Under the pieces are notes generated by a model. That model worked only from the letters and a program-made list of their open reading frames with translations. It was not told where the DNA came from and searched no databases. A stretch of DNA of 64,000 nt from Nocardioides sp. (GTDB taxonomy: Bacteria; Actinomycetota; Actinomycetes; Propionibacteriales; Nocardioidaceae). Made by a program: the position numbers and the translations under genes. This document shows positions 17,880-26,249 of the stretch, one piece after another (within the stretch, counting starts at the first letter, position 1; every line of letters begins with the position of its first letter). The stretch is from the NCBI RefSeq assembly GCF_030150155.1, contig NZ_JASLGR010000030.1:1-64000 (forward strand), written 5' to 3'.

Positions 17880-19675
17880 TGACGCAGGGCAGCGGCGTGC
17901 CGCACTACGACGTGGTGATCATCGGGTCGGGCTTCGGCGGCTCCGTCTCGGCGCTGCGGCTGACCGAGAAGGGCTACACGGTGGCGGTCCTGGAGGCCGG
18001 TGCCCGGCTCTCCGACGCCGACTTCGCCGACACCTCCTGGGACCTCAAGCGGTTCCTCTACAGCCCGGCGCTGGGCTGCTACGGCATCCAGCGGATCGAG
18101 GTGCTCAAGGACGCGATCATCCTGGCCGGCGCCGGGGTCGGCGGCGGGTCGCTGGTCTACGCCAACACCCTGTACGAGCCCCTCGACCCGTTCTACCGGG
18201 ACCCGTCGTGGAGCCACATCACCGACTGGAAGGACGAGCTGGCGCCGTACTATGACCAGGCCAAGCGGATGCTGGGCGTGGTCGAGAACCCGCATCTCAC
18301 CCCGGCCGACACCGTGATGCAGTCCGTCGCCGAGAAGATGGGCGTCGCCGACAGCTACCACCAGGCCCCCGTCGGCGTCTTCTTCGGTACGCCGGGCCAG
18401 GCGCCCGGGACCCGGGTGGAGGACCCGTACTTCGGCGGCGAGGGCCCGGCGCGCCACACCTGTACCCAGTGCGGGGAGTGCATGGTCGGGTGTCGGCACA
18501 ACGCCAAGAACACGCTGGTGAAGAACTACCTGCACCTGGCCGAGAAGAACGGTGCCGCGGTGCACCCGCTCACCACCGTGCACCGGGTGGTGCCGCGGGC
18601 GGAGTCGGAGGGCGGCGGCTACGAGATCCACGCCCGCTGGACCAAGGCGAAGGTGCGCCGGGGCGGCGAGGCCGAGAAGCGCTTCACCGCCGACCAGGTG
18701 ATCTTCTCCGCTGCCGCGATCGGCACCCAGAAGCTGCTTCACCGGCTCAAGGTCACCGGCGACCTGCCGCAGATCTCCGACCGGCTCGGGATGCTGACCC
18801 GGACCAACTCCGAGGCGATCCTCGGGGCGATCGCCCCGGACCTGGCCGTGGACTACACCGAGGGGGTGGCGATCACCTCGTCGATCCACCCCGACCCCTC
18901 CACCCACTTCGAGCCGGTGCGCTACGGCAAGGGGTCGAACGCGATGTCCCTCCTCCAGACGGTGCTGACCGACGGCGGGCCGGGGCGCAAGCGGCGCTGG
19001 CTGCGTGAGATGTGGGGGCAGCGGCGCAACATCGGCCGCCTCTACGACGTCAAGCACTGGTCGGAGCGGATGATCGTGCTGCTGGTGATGCAGGCGCTGG
19101 ACAACTCGATCACCGTCTTCCCGAAGAAGACCCCGTTCGGCTGGCGGCTCTCCTCCAAGCAGGGCCACGGCGCCCCGAACCCGACCTGGATCCCGGCGGC
19201 CAACGAGGGCGCCCGGCTGATGGCGCAGGCGATGAGCAGCAACGGCGAGGAGGGGTTCCCCGGCGGCACCATCGGGGAGCCGTTCAACGTGCCGATGACC
19301 GCGCACTTCATCGGCGGCTGCGCGATCGGGGACTCCGCCGAGACCGGCGTCCTCGACCCCTACCAGCGGCTCTACGGCTACGAGGGCCTGCACGTCGTGG
19401 ACGGGTCGGCGGTCTCGGCCAACCTGGGGGTGAACCCGTCCCTGACGATCGCGGCCCAGGCGGAGCGCGCGATGAGCTTCTGGCCGAACAAGGGCGAGGC
19501 CGACCCGCGTCCGGCCGTGGGGGCGTCGTACGTCCGACTCACGCCTGTCGCCCCGCGCAGTCCCGCGGTGCCGGAGGCGGCGGTGGGTGCGCTGCGCCTC
19601 CCGATCGTGTCCGTCACCTCGGGTCGGCACCTGGCCGAGGAAAAAACTTCGGACGATTCTGCGTCCCCCGCGTAA
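17879..19675 (+). CDS. GMC-family FAD oxidoreductase, ChoD (cholesterol oxidase-like)
   Basis: This 598-residue flavoprotein has an N-terminal FAD motif VVIIGSGFGGSVSALRLTEKG and the GAGVGGGSLVYANTL segment typical of ChoD. A ferredoxin-like cysteine cluster CTQCGECMVGC near residue 198 is also seen in mycobacterial ChoD-type proteins. The C-terminal FAD/active-site region reads LHVVDGSAVSANLGVNPSLTI. The gene lies between guaB3 and guaA as choD does in Mycobacterium tuberculosis, supporting orthology. ChoD orthologues are weak or doubtful cholesterol oxidases, so 3-hydroxysterol oxidation is only a possibility. Start overlaps the previous stop by one base. No signal peptide is evident. Confidence 0.85.
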   Translation: MTQGSGVPHYDVVIIGSGFGGSVSALRLTEKGYTVAVLEAGARLSDADFADTSWDLKRFLYSPALGCYGIQRIEVLKDAIILAGAGVGGGSLVYANTLYEPLDPFYRDPSWSHITDWKDELAPYYDQAKRMLGVVENPHLTPADTVMQSVAEKMGVADSYHQAPVGVFFGTPGQAPGTRVEDPYFGGEGPARHTCTQCGECMVGCRHNAKNTLVKNYLHLAEKNGAAVHPLTTVHRVVPRAESEGGGYEIHARWTKAKVRRGGEAEKRFTADQVIFSAAAIGTQKLLHRLKVTGDLPQISDRLGMLTRTNSEAILGAIAPDLAVDYTEGVAITSSIHPDPSTHFEPVRYGKGSNAMSLLQTVLTDGGPGRKRRWLREMWGQRRNIGRLYDVKHWSERMIVLLVMQALDNSITVFPKKTPFGWRLSSKQGHGAPNPTWIPAANEGARLMAQAMSSNGEEGFPGGTIGEPFNVPMTAHFIGGCAIGDSAETGVLDPYQRLYGYEGLHVVDGSAVSANLGVNPSLTIAAQAERAMSFWPNKGEADPRPAVGASYVRLTPVAPRSPAVPEAAVGALRLPIVSVTSGRHLAEEKTSDDSASPA

Positions 19676-19782
19676 CCGCTCTGTGGACGTCTCGTTGAAG
19701 AGACGGACCCGGGACTTGCTCCCTCCCTTAGATTTCCGGGTCTTGTGCAGCCCTCGATTCATGGGTCGGGACTGCGACTGAT

Positions 19783-19811
19783 GCCCGGCCACCCTCCCTC
19801 CCCGGCCGGGC
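19783..19811 (+). terminator. Terminator between the GMC oxidoreductase and guaA
   Basis: GCCCGGCC and GGCCGGGC pair across a 13-base loop. The 180-base gap before guaA otherwise holds only its promoter. Confidence 0.55.
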
Positions 19812-19845
19812 GTCAGTGCATTTCGGCCCACGGCTGCTTGCTCGA

Positions 19846-19858
19846 TAGGATCGCCGCA
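19846..19858 (+). promoter_or_regulatory. guaA -10 element, leaderless start
   Basis: TAGGAT (19846–19851) ends six bases before the guaA ATG, the same geometry as at guaB. No Shine-Dalgarno is seen. Confidence 0.65.
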
Positions 19859-21435
19859 TGACGGACGCTGTCGCCGACCATGATCTGGTTCTCGTTGTCG
19901 ACTTCGGTGCGCAGTACGCGCAGCTGATCGCACGCCGGGTGCGCGAGGCGCGGGTCTACTCCGAGATCGTGCCGCACACCATGCCGGTCGCGGAGATGCT
20001 GGCCCGCAACCCGAAGGCGATCATCCTGTCGGGCGGACCGTCCTCGGTCTACGCCGAGGGTGCGCCGCAGCTCAACGGCGACCTGTTCAGCGCCGGCACC
20101 CCGGTCTTCGGGATGTGCTACGGCTTCCAGCTGATGGCCCAGGGCCTGGGTGGCACCGTCGACAACAACGGCTACCGCGAGTACGGCCGCACCCCGGTCA
20201 CCGTCGCCGAGGGCGGCGTCCTGCTGGCCGACATCCCGGCCGAGCACAACGTCTGGATGTCGCACGGCGACTCGGTCTCGCAGGCACCGGCGGGCTTCAC
20301 CGTCCTGGCCTCGACCGAGGGCACCCCGGTGGCGGCCTTCGAGAACGTCGAGGCGGGCTTCGCCGGCGTGCAGTGGCACCCCGAGGTGTTGCACTCCGAG
20401 CACGGCCAGGCGGTCCTGGAGCACTTCCTGTGGAACATCGCCGGCTGCGCGCAGACCTGGACGATCGGCAACATCGCCGAGGAGCAGATCGAGCGGATCA
20501 AGGAGCAGATCGGCGAGACCGGTCGCGCCATCTGCGGCCTGTCCGGCGGTGTCGACTCCGCCGTCGCCGCGGCCATCGTGACCAAGGCGATCGGTGAGCG
20601 GCTCACCTGCGTGTACGTCGATCACGGACTGATGCGCAAGGGCGAGACCGAGCAGATCGAGCGCGACTTCGTCGCCGCGACCGGCGCGAAGCTCGTCGTG
20701 GTCGACGCCGAGAAGCAGTTCCTCGACGCTCTGGCCGGTGTCTCCGACCCTGAGACCAAGCGCAAGATCATCGGCCGCGAGTTCATCCGCTCCTTCGAGC
20801 AGGCGCAGGCCGACATCATCAACGCCGCCCCGGAGGGCACCACGGTCGGATTCCTCGTCCAGGGCACCCTCTACCCCGACGTGGTCGAGTCCGGCCACGG
20901 TGCCGGCACCTCCACGATCAAGAGCCACCACAACGTCGGTGGCCTGCCCGAGGACCTCGAGTTCGAGCTGGTCGAGCCGCTGCGCACCCTGTTCAAGGAC
21001 GAGGTCCGCGCTGTCGGTGCCCAGCTGGGCCTGCCCGAGGAGATCGTCCAGCGCCAGCCGTTCCCCGGCCCCGGCCTGGGCATCCGGATCATCGGCGAGG
21101 TCACCCGCGAGCGTCTGGACCTGCTCCGCGAGGCCGACGCGATCGCCCGCGAGGAGCTCACCCGCTCCGGCCTGGACCACACCATCTGGCAGATGCCCGT
21201 CGTGCTGCTCGCCGACGTCCGCTCGGTCGGCGTCCAGGGTGACGGTCGCACCTACGGTCACCCGATCGTGCTGCGTCCGGTCACCTCCGAGGACGCGATG
21301 ACCGCCGACTGGGCGCGCCTGCCGTATGAGCTGCTGGAGCGGATCTCGACCCGGATCACCAACGAGGTCAAGGACGTCAACCGCGTCACCGTCGACATCA
21401 CCTCCAAGCCCCCGGGCACGATCGAATGGGAGTGA
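19858..21435 (+). CDS. guaA: GMP synthase (glutamine-hydrolysing)
   Basis: It converts XMP, ATP and glutamine to GMP. The 525-residue protein has the class I glutamine amidotransferase domain first: nucleophile cysteine in FGMCYGFQLMA near residue 87 and the His/Glu pair in VQWHPEV. The ATP pyrophosphatase domain follows with the P-loop GLSGGVDSAVAA near residue 226. The C-terminal dimerisation domain ends KPPGTIEWE, as in most GuaA. It completes the pathway begun by guaB 11 kb upstream, with matching promoter design. Confidence 0.98.
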   Translation: MTDAVADHDLVLVVDFGAQYAQLIARRVREARVYSEIVPHTMPVAEMLARNPKAIILSGGPSSVYAEGAPQLNGDLFSAGTPVFGMCYGFQLMAQGLGGTVDNNGYREYGRTPVTVAEGGVLLADIPAEHNVWMSHGDSVSQAPAGFTVLASTEGTPVAAFENVEAGFAGVQWHPEVLHSEHGQAVLEHFLWNIAGCAQTWTIGNIAEEQIERIKEQIGETGRAICGLSGGVDSAVAAAIVTKAIGERLTCVYVDHGLMRKGETEQIERDFVAATGAKLVVVDAEKQFLDALAGVSDPETKRKIIGREFIRSFEQAQADIINAAPEGTTVGFLVQGTLYPDVVESGHGAGTSTIKSHHNVGGLPEDLEFELVEPLRTLFKDEVRAVGAQLGLPEEIVQRQPFPGPGLGIRIIGEVTRERLDLLREADAIAREELTRSGLDHTIWQMPVVLLADVRSVGVQGDGRTYGHPIVLRPVTSEDAMTADWARLPYELLERISTRITNEVKDVNRVTVDITSKPPGTIEWE

Positions 21436-21442
21436 GCGAGCC

Positions 21443-21486
21443 CAGAGGATCAAACGCCGAGCGAAGCGAGTGTGTGTGATCCTCTG
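21443..21486. repeat. Stem-loop downstream of guaA
   Basis: CAGAGGATCA and TGATCCTCTG are perfect 10-bp arms around a loop that itself contains GAGCGAAGCGAG. A direct repeat CGCCGGCTGGGAG follows at 21509–21521 and 21536–21548. Apart from these and the terminator at 21570, nothing else was seen between guaA and 21630. Confidence 0.6.
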
Positions 21487-21569
21487 CGGCGAGCGAGCGA
21501 GCGACCACCGCCGGCTGGGAGTGAGCGACCCCGCTCGCCGGCTGGGAGCTGACCCACTCACTCCGACGA

Positions 21570-21600
21570 AAGGGCCACGACCGTGACGGTCGTGGCCCTT
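21570..21600. terminator. Terminator after guaA
   Basis: AAGGGCCACGACC pairs perfectly with GGTCGTGGCCCTT across a 5-base loop; TTCGTTGTT follows on the guaA-sense strand. Confidence 0.85.
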
Positions 21601-21629
21601 CGTTGTTCCCGCAGAGGGGACGATGCGGT

Positions 21630-21773
21630 CTACGTGAAGATCGAGACACCCCCGGGTCCGACCAACAGACCGACGACGATCAAGACGATCCCCCACAGGA
21701 TCTGCCCCCTGAACAGGGCGACGATCCCGGAGATCACCAAGACCACTGCAATGAGCCAGAGCACAAACGCCAT
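21630..21773 (-). CDS. Small membrane protein with GPGG motif
   Basis: This 47-residue hydrophobic protein starts MAFVLWLIAVVLVISG and ends VGPGGVSIFT. It has two probable membrane helices joined by FRGQILW. The ATG at 21773 is chosen because a GGAGGAAA ribosome site precedes it; an upstream ATG would add a hydrophilic, unlikely extension. Actinobacterial genomes often carry such tiny GPGG membrane proteins of unknown function. Possibly monocistronic: it faces guaA and its start is near the convergent end of the acyl-CoA dehydrogenase gene only on the other side. Confidence 0.7.
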   Translation of the reverse strand: MAFVLWLIAVVLVISGIVALFRGQILWGIVLIVVGLLVGPGGVSIFT

Positions 21774-21879
21774 CGTTTCCTCCTTCAGTGACGGGACTTG
21801 ATACCTACCCGTCATGGAGTGCCTCAAACATCGGCGAGCGTGCGCGAGCGCGCACAGTCAGGGAGATGGCAGGTTCTGG

Positions 21880-23034
21880 TCAGGTGGCCGGCAGGGAGCG
21901 GGCGATGATCTCCTTCATGATCTCCGAGGTGCCGCCGTAGATCTGGGAGACGCGGAGGTCGGCCCAGGCCCGCGCCACCGGGTACTCGTTCATGTAGCCG
22001 TAGCCGCCGTGCAGCTGGAGGCACTTGTCGACCACCTTCTGGGCGCGCTCGGAGGCCCACAGCTTCGCCATCGCGGCGGTGGGGATGTCGAGGTCGCCGG
22101 TCAGGTGCAGGGTGATGCACTCGTCGATGAAGGAGCGCATCACGCGGACCTCGGTGAAGACCTCGGCGAGGGTGAACTTGGTGTTCTGGAACGCCGAGAT
22201 CGGCCTGCCGAACGCCTCGCGCTCCTCGGTGTAGGTGCGGGTCAGGTCGACCACCGCCTCGGCGGCGGCCAGGCAGCTGATCGCCACGATCAGGCGCTCC
22301 TGGGGGAGCTGGAGCATGAGCTGGACGAACCCCTGGCCCTCCTCGGGCCCCAGCAGGTTCGCCTGCGGCACGCGTACGTCGTCGAAGAAGAGCTCACAGG
22401 TGTCCTGGCCCCGCATCCCGATCTTGTCGAGTACCCGCCCGCGGCGGAAGCCGGGGGTGTCGGTCGGCACGATCACCAGCGAGATGCCCGACGCCTTCTC
22501 CTCGGGGTTGGTCTTGACCACGACGAGCACGACATCGGCCTGGGAGCCGTTGGTGATGAACGTCTTGGCGCCGTTGATCACGTAGTCGTCGCCGTCCTTG
22601 AGCGCCTTGGTCCGCACCGACTGGAGGTCGGAGCCGGTGCCGGGCTCGGTCATCGCGATCGCGGCCACCGCCTCGCCCGAGGCGAGCCGGGGGAGCCAGC
22701 GCTGCTTCTGCTCTTCGGAGCCGTAGGCGAGCAGGTAGTGCGCGACGATGCCGCTGTGCAGCGAGGCGCCCCAGCTGGAGTCTCCGGCGTAGGCCTGCTC
22801 CTCGATCAGGATCGCCTCGTGGGCCCAGGTGCCGCCCCCGCCGCCGTACTCCTCGGGGACGGAGGCGCAGAGCAGACCGACGGCGCCGGCCGAGACCCAC
22901 AGCTCCCGGTCGACGTGCTTGTTCTCGATGAACCGGCTGATGTGCGGGGTGATCTCCTTGCTCATGAACGTCTGCGCCAGGGCGCGGAAGTCGTCGAGGT
23001 CGGAGTCCATCCAGGGTGAACGGCGAGGCGGCAT
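21880..23034 (-). CDS. Acyl-CoA dehydrogenase
   Basis: It introduces a trans-2 double bond into acyl-CoA, passing electrons to ETF. The 384-residue length, FAD-binding AIAMTEPGTGSD and FITNGSQAD segments, and the catalytic glutamate region IYGGTSEIMKEIIARSL are canonical. It is transcribed divergently from a TetR-type gene with a palindrome between them, so expression is probably released by an acyl-CoA or related ligand. Chain-length preference cannot be read from the sequence. An internal ATG eight codons in is a less likely start. Confidence 0.94.
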   Translation of the reverse strand: MPPRRSPWMDSDLDDFRALAQTFMSKEITPHISRFIENKHVDRELWVSAGAVGLLCASVPEEYGGGGGTWAHEAILIEEQAYAGDSSWGASLHSGIVAHYLLAYGSEEQKQRWLPRLASGEAVAAIAMTEPGTGSDLQSVRTKALKDGDDYVINGAKTFITNGSQADVVLVVVKTNPEEKASGISLVIVPTDTPGFRRGRVLDKIGMRGQDTCELFFDDVRVPQANLLGPEEGQGFVQLMLQLPQERLIVAISCLAAAEAVVDLTRTYTEEREAFGRPISAFQNTKFTLAEVFTEVRVMRSFIDECITLHLTGDLDIPTAAMAKLWASERAQKVVDKCLQLHGGYGYMNEYPVARAWADLRVSQIYGGTSEIMKEIIARSLPAT

Positions 23035-23060
23035 GGGGGTCTGCTCTTCCAGTCAGAGGG

Positions 23061-23079
23061 CTGATACACGGTGTATCAG
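23061..23079. promoter_or_regulatory. Palindromic operator between acyl-CoA dehydrogenase and tetR
   Basis: CTGATACACGGTGTATCAG is a perfect 9+1+9 palindrome in the 57-base gap between the divergent genes. Size and position fit a TetR-family site controlling both. Confidence 0.7.
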
Positions 23080-23091
23080 AGCGTTCCTAAC

Positions 23092-23976
23092 ATGGCGGGA
23101 GGTGTCGCCACAAGGAGTTCGCCCCGTACCGTGACCCCCGTGAGGGACGCGGAGCACTGGCATCGGCTGGCCGTGCTGTGGGCACCCCGGCTCCATGCCG
23201 AGGCGCTTCCGGCCGCCGACGACCGCCGTGAACAGGTGATCGCCGCCGCGATCGAGGCGATCCTCGAGATCGGTCCCGACGTCGGGATGGCCCAGATCGC
23301 GAGCAGGGCCGGCGTCCAGCGACCCAACATGTACCGCCTCTTCGCCGGCAAGGAGGAGCTCGACGTCGCCGTCGCGGTGGTGGCCTCGGCCGACCTGGTC
23401 GATCAGGTCCGCGCCGTCTTTGCCGAACCCGGTACGCCGCGCACGCTCGTCGCCCGCCTGACGGAGGTCTCCGTCGCCTGGGCCGCCGACCACCCCAATC
23501 TGTACCGGTTCCTCGCCTCACGGCCCCAGACCCGGGCGCTGCAGCGCACCCGGCTGAGCCGGGAGCGGTTCCTGCGCGACCTGGTGGTGGCGCTGGTGGC
23601 GCACCTGGAGGTGCCGATCGGTCCGCCCGAGGGGGTGGTCTCCTCGCTGGTCGGGATGGTCGACGCCTCGATCCTGTGGTGGCTCGACCACGACGACGAG
23701 TCCCAAGAGCAGCTCGCCACCCGGCTGGCTCGGCATGTGCTGGTGGTGCTCGCCGACGTCAGTGGCGGCTCCGTGGACGTCGTACCGGATGCGCTGCTGG
23801 GTCCGGTGGCGCCGTCCCCACGTGACCCAGGTGACTCAGGGGAGGGTCAGCTCGGTCTGCTCGGCGGCGAGCAGGACGGCTCCGAGCAGGCTGGCACGGT
23901 GGCCGAGGTCACTGGTCCGCACGGGGGTCTGGGCGACGTTGTCGAGGGCGTGGCGGCGCAGGCCGATCCGCGCTGA
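23092..23976 (+). CDS. TetR-family transcriptional regulator
   Basis: The N-terminal HTH lies at about residues 45–90 (EQVIAAAIEAILEIGPDVGMAQIASRAGVQRPNMYRLFAGKEELDVA spans it), followed by a helical ligand domain. The ATG at 23092 is chosen because the alternative GTG at 23071 lies inside the operator; GTGs at 23131 and 23140 are also possible and would remove an unstructured leader. The product is about 294 residues, longer than usual: the last 47 residues are encoded antisense to the ROK gene and are low-complexity Gly/Asp-rich. Probable repressor of the adjacent acyl-CoA dehydrogenase and of itself. Confidence 0.85.
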   Translation: MAGGVATRSSPRTVTPVRDAEHWHRLAVLWAPRLHAEALPAADDRREQVIAAAIEAILEIGPDVGMAQIASRAGVQRPNMYRLFAGKEELDVAVAVVASADLVDQVRAVFAEPGTPRTLVARLTEVSVAWAADHPNLYRFLASRPQTRALQRTRLSRERFLRDLVVALVAHLEVPIGPPEGVVSSLVGMVDASILWWLDHDDESQEQLATRLARHVLVVLADVSGGSVDVVPDALLGPVAPSPRDPGDSGEGQLGLLGGEQDGSEQAGTVAEVTGPHGGLGDVVEGVAAQADPR

Positions 23977-24981
23977 CTCCAGCAGCAGCTCACCGGCGCG
24001 GGCCATGTCCCCGCCGATCACCATGATCTCGGGGTTGATCAGGTTCGCCACGCTGGCCAGGCCCCAGCCCAGGTGCATGCCGGCGTCCTCGAGCGCGCGC
24101 CGGGCCGAGGCCTCGCCGGCCTCGGCCGCCTCGATCACGTCGTCGAGGGTCGCCGCCGGGAGCTGTCCGGCGGTACGGGCCAGGACGGTGTTGATCGAGG
24201 TGTAGGCCTCCAGGCAGCCGCGGCCGCCGCAGCGGCAGATCGGTCCGGCCGCGTCCAGGGTGAGGTGACCGAGCTCGCCGGCGGTGCCCGAGGCGCCGTG
24301 GAAGAGCTGGTCGTCGAGCATGATCCCGGCACCGACACCGGAGGAGATCTTGACGAAGACCGAGCTGTGGAAGCCGTGCGCGACCCCACGACGGTGCTCG
24401 GCCAGGGCGCCCAGGTTGGCGTCGTTCTCGACGTCGACGGGCAGGCCGAAGATCTTCTCGGCCTGGGCGCGGCTGTCGGCGCCGTTCCAGCCCGGAAGGA
24501 TGCCGGGGCCCTGGACGACGTTCTCGGTCATCGGGGCCGGGATGCCCATCGCGGCCCGCATCACCGGGGCGTCGTCGGGGGCCAGCTCGCGGATCAGCCG
24601 CGCGGCGAGCTTGAGCGAGTCGTCGTACGCGTGGGTGCTCTCCAGACGCTCCCGGGCCTCTGCCAGAATCTCCCCGGTCAACGTGCCGATCGCGACGGCG
24701 ATGTGGGAGTGACCGAAGTCGACGCCGGCCACCAGGCCGGCCTTGCGGCTGAGCCGGACCGAGGATCCGCGCCGACCGCTGCCGGCCTCGGCCTCGACCA
24801 GATCGGCGGCGGTCAGGTCGCGCACGATGTTGGAGACCGTGGCGGGTGCGAGCCCGGTGACACGGGCCAGCTCGGCTTGGGTGTGGTCCGTGGTGCTGGC
24901 GCGGAGTACGTCGAGGACGCGTCGCTGGTTCGCTGAACGCAGCGACGCGTGGGAGCCCGGTGACGGGTTCTGGCGCGCCAT
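23836..24981 (-). CDS. ROK-family transcriptional regulator (XylR/NagC type)
   Basis: This 381-residue sugar-responsive repressor has an N-terminal winged HTH (about 15–75, QAELARVTGLAPATVSNIVRDL) and a ROK sugar-kinase-like domain. The zinc motif CRCGGRGCLE and the ATP/sugar segments GVDFGHSHIAVAIG and SGVGAGIMLDD are present. The ATG at 24981 follows CACAGT by seven bases, with TTGACG a further 17 bases up. It is divergent from a xylose-type ABC importer, the classic ROK arrangement, and likely represses it and itself. Its 3' end overlaps the convergent tetR gene by 141 bases. Confidence 0.92.
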   Translation of the reverse strand: MARQNPSPGSHASLRSANQRRVLDVLRASTTDHTQAELARVTGLAPATVSNIVRDLTAADLVEAEAGSGRRGSSVRLSRKAGLVAGVDFGHSHIAVAIGTLTGEILAEARERLESTHAYDDSLKLAARLIRELAPDDAPVMRAAMGIPAPMTENVVQGPGILPGWNGADSRAQAEKIFGLPVDVENDANLGALAEHRRGVAHGFHSSVFVKISSGVGAGIMLDDQLFHGASGTAGELGHLTLDAAGPICRCGGRGCLEAYTSINTVLARTAGQLPAATLDDVIEAAEAGEASARRALEDAGMHLGWGLASVANLINPEIMVIGGDMARAGELLLESARIGLRRHALDNVAQTPVRTSDLGHRASLLGAVLLAAEQTELTLP

Positions 24982-25011
24982 GAGGATCACTGTGCAGGCC
25001 CCAGGCTTTAA

Positions 25012-25078
25012 CGTCAAGGCGTAATGACAAAAGTAGGTATACGCCCGATTGGGGACGTTTTACCTTCAATCCTTGACG
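25012..25078. promoter_or_regulatory. Divergent ROK/xylose-transporter promoters with inverted repeat
   Basis: CGTCAAGG (25012–25019) and CCTTGACG (25071–25078) form an inverted repeat. Each contains the TTGACG -35 of one of the divergent genes: ROK (17-base spacer to CACAGT) and the binding protein (17-base spacer to GACACT at 25096). A repressor dimer or loop at these sites would shut both promoters. Confidence 0.5.
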
Positions 25079-25151
25079 GCAATCTTGTGACGTATGACAC
25101 TCGAAATCGGTGAGGCGGTGGTATGGCCGCCCCGATTCGAGGAGACCAATC

Positions 25152-26249
25152 GTGATCAGTTCCATTCGACGGACGGCTGTCCTCGGTGTCGCGCTGCTGG
25201 CCGGCGCCGGTGCCCTGACGGCCTGCGGTAGCTCGGACAACACGTCGTCCAAGGGCTCCAGCAGCAAGGGCGCGACCATCGCGCTCCTGCTCCCGGAGTC
25301 GAAGACGACCCGCTACGAGACGTTCGACAAGCCGCTCTTCGAGAAGGCTGTGGCGAGTCTCTGCTCGGACTGCAACGTGAAGTACTACAACGCTGACCAG
25401 GACGAGACCAAGCAGAACCAGCAGGTCGACAGCGCGATCAACGCCGGTGCCAAGGTGATCGTGCTCGACCCGGTCAACGGTGACGGTGCGGGCGGGATGG
25501 TCCAGTCCGCTCACGACGCCAAGATCCCGGTGGTGGCCTACGACCGGTTCATCTCCGGCGCCGACTACTACCTGTCCTTCGACAACGAGACCGTCGGCAA
25601 GATGCAGGCCGAGGCACTGGTCAAGGCGATGGGCAACAAGGGCAACTACCTGATGCTCAACGGTGCGCCGAGCGACCCGAACGCGGCCCAGTTCAAGAAG
25701 GGTGCCGAGAGCGTCTTCAAGACCAGCGGCCTCAAGCTGCTCGGCAAGGAGTACGACAACCCGGACTGGAGCCCGGACAACGCCCAGCAGTTCGTCACCG
25801 ACCAGCTGAGCAAGTACAAGACCAGTGAGATCAACGGCGTGTACGCCGCCAACGACGGCCAGGCCGGCGGCGTCGTCGCCGCCCTCACCGGCGGCGGCTT
25901 CACGACCAAGAACCTGCCTCCGATCACGGGTCAGGACGCCGAGCTCGCCGCGATCCAGCGGATCCTGGCCGGTGAGCAGTCGATGACGATCTACAAGCCG
26001 ATCAAGATCGAGGCCGACACCGCCGCCGAGGTCGCGGTGGCCCTGTCCAAGGGCGAGACCCCGGCCGCGACCACCACCACCGGGATCGCGCAGAGCGAGT
26101 ACCAGAGTGTGAAGTCCTACATCTTCACCCCGATCGTGGTGACGAAGGACAACGTGAAGGACACCGTGGTCAAGGACGGCTTCTACACCGCCGCCCAGAT
26201 CTGCACCTCCGACTACGCCGCGGCGTGCAAGGCGGCGGGACTCTCCTGA
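25152..26249 (+). CDS. Sugar (xylose-type) ABC transporter substrate-binding lipoprotein
   Basis: This 365-residue periplasmic-binding-protein type 1 lipoprotein has its signal peptide ending LTAC. GTG 25152 has a GAGGAGA ribosome site eight bases upstream. Segments such as VIVLDPVNGDGAGGMVQSAHDAKIPVV-like turns, FISGADYYLSFDNETVGKMQ and YAANDGQAGGVVAAL follow the XylF pattern. Together with the next two genes it makes a complete CUT2 importer. D-xylose is the best guess from resemblance to XylF and the ROK neighbour, not proven. Confidence 0.9.
   Translation: MISSIRRTAVLGVALLAGAGALTACGSSDNTSSKGSSSKGATIALLLPESKTTRYETFDKPLFEKAVASLCSDCNVKYYNADQDETKQNQQVDSAINAGAKVIVLDPVNGDGAGGMVQSAHDAKIPVVAYDRFISGADYYLSFDNETVGKMQAEALVKAMGNKGNYLMLNGAPSDPNAAQFKKGAESVFKTSGLKLLGKEYDNPDWSPDNAQQFVTDQLSKYKTSEINGVYAANDGQAGGVVAALTGGGFTTKNLPPITGQDAELAAIQRILAGEQSMTIYKPIKIEADTAAEVAVALSKGETPAATTTTGIAQSEYQSVKSYIFTPIVVTKDNVKDTVVKDGFYTAAQICTSDYAAACKAAGLS

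Noticed and set aside
21443..21486. Stem-loop after guaA as an attachment site or mobile-element end
   Set aside because: It is a single hairpin with a GAGCGAAGCGAG-type loop and no integrase, target duplication or second copy in the window.
23071..23091. GTG 23071 as the tetR start
   Set aside because: It lies inside the perfect operator palindrome, and the added residues show no family resemblance.
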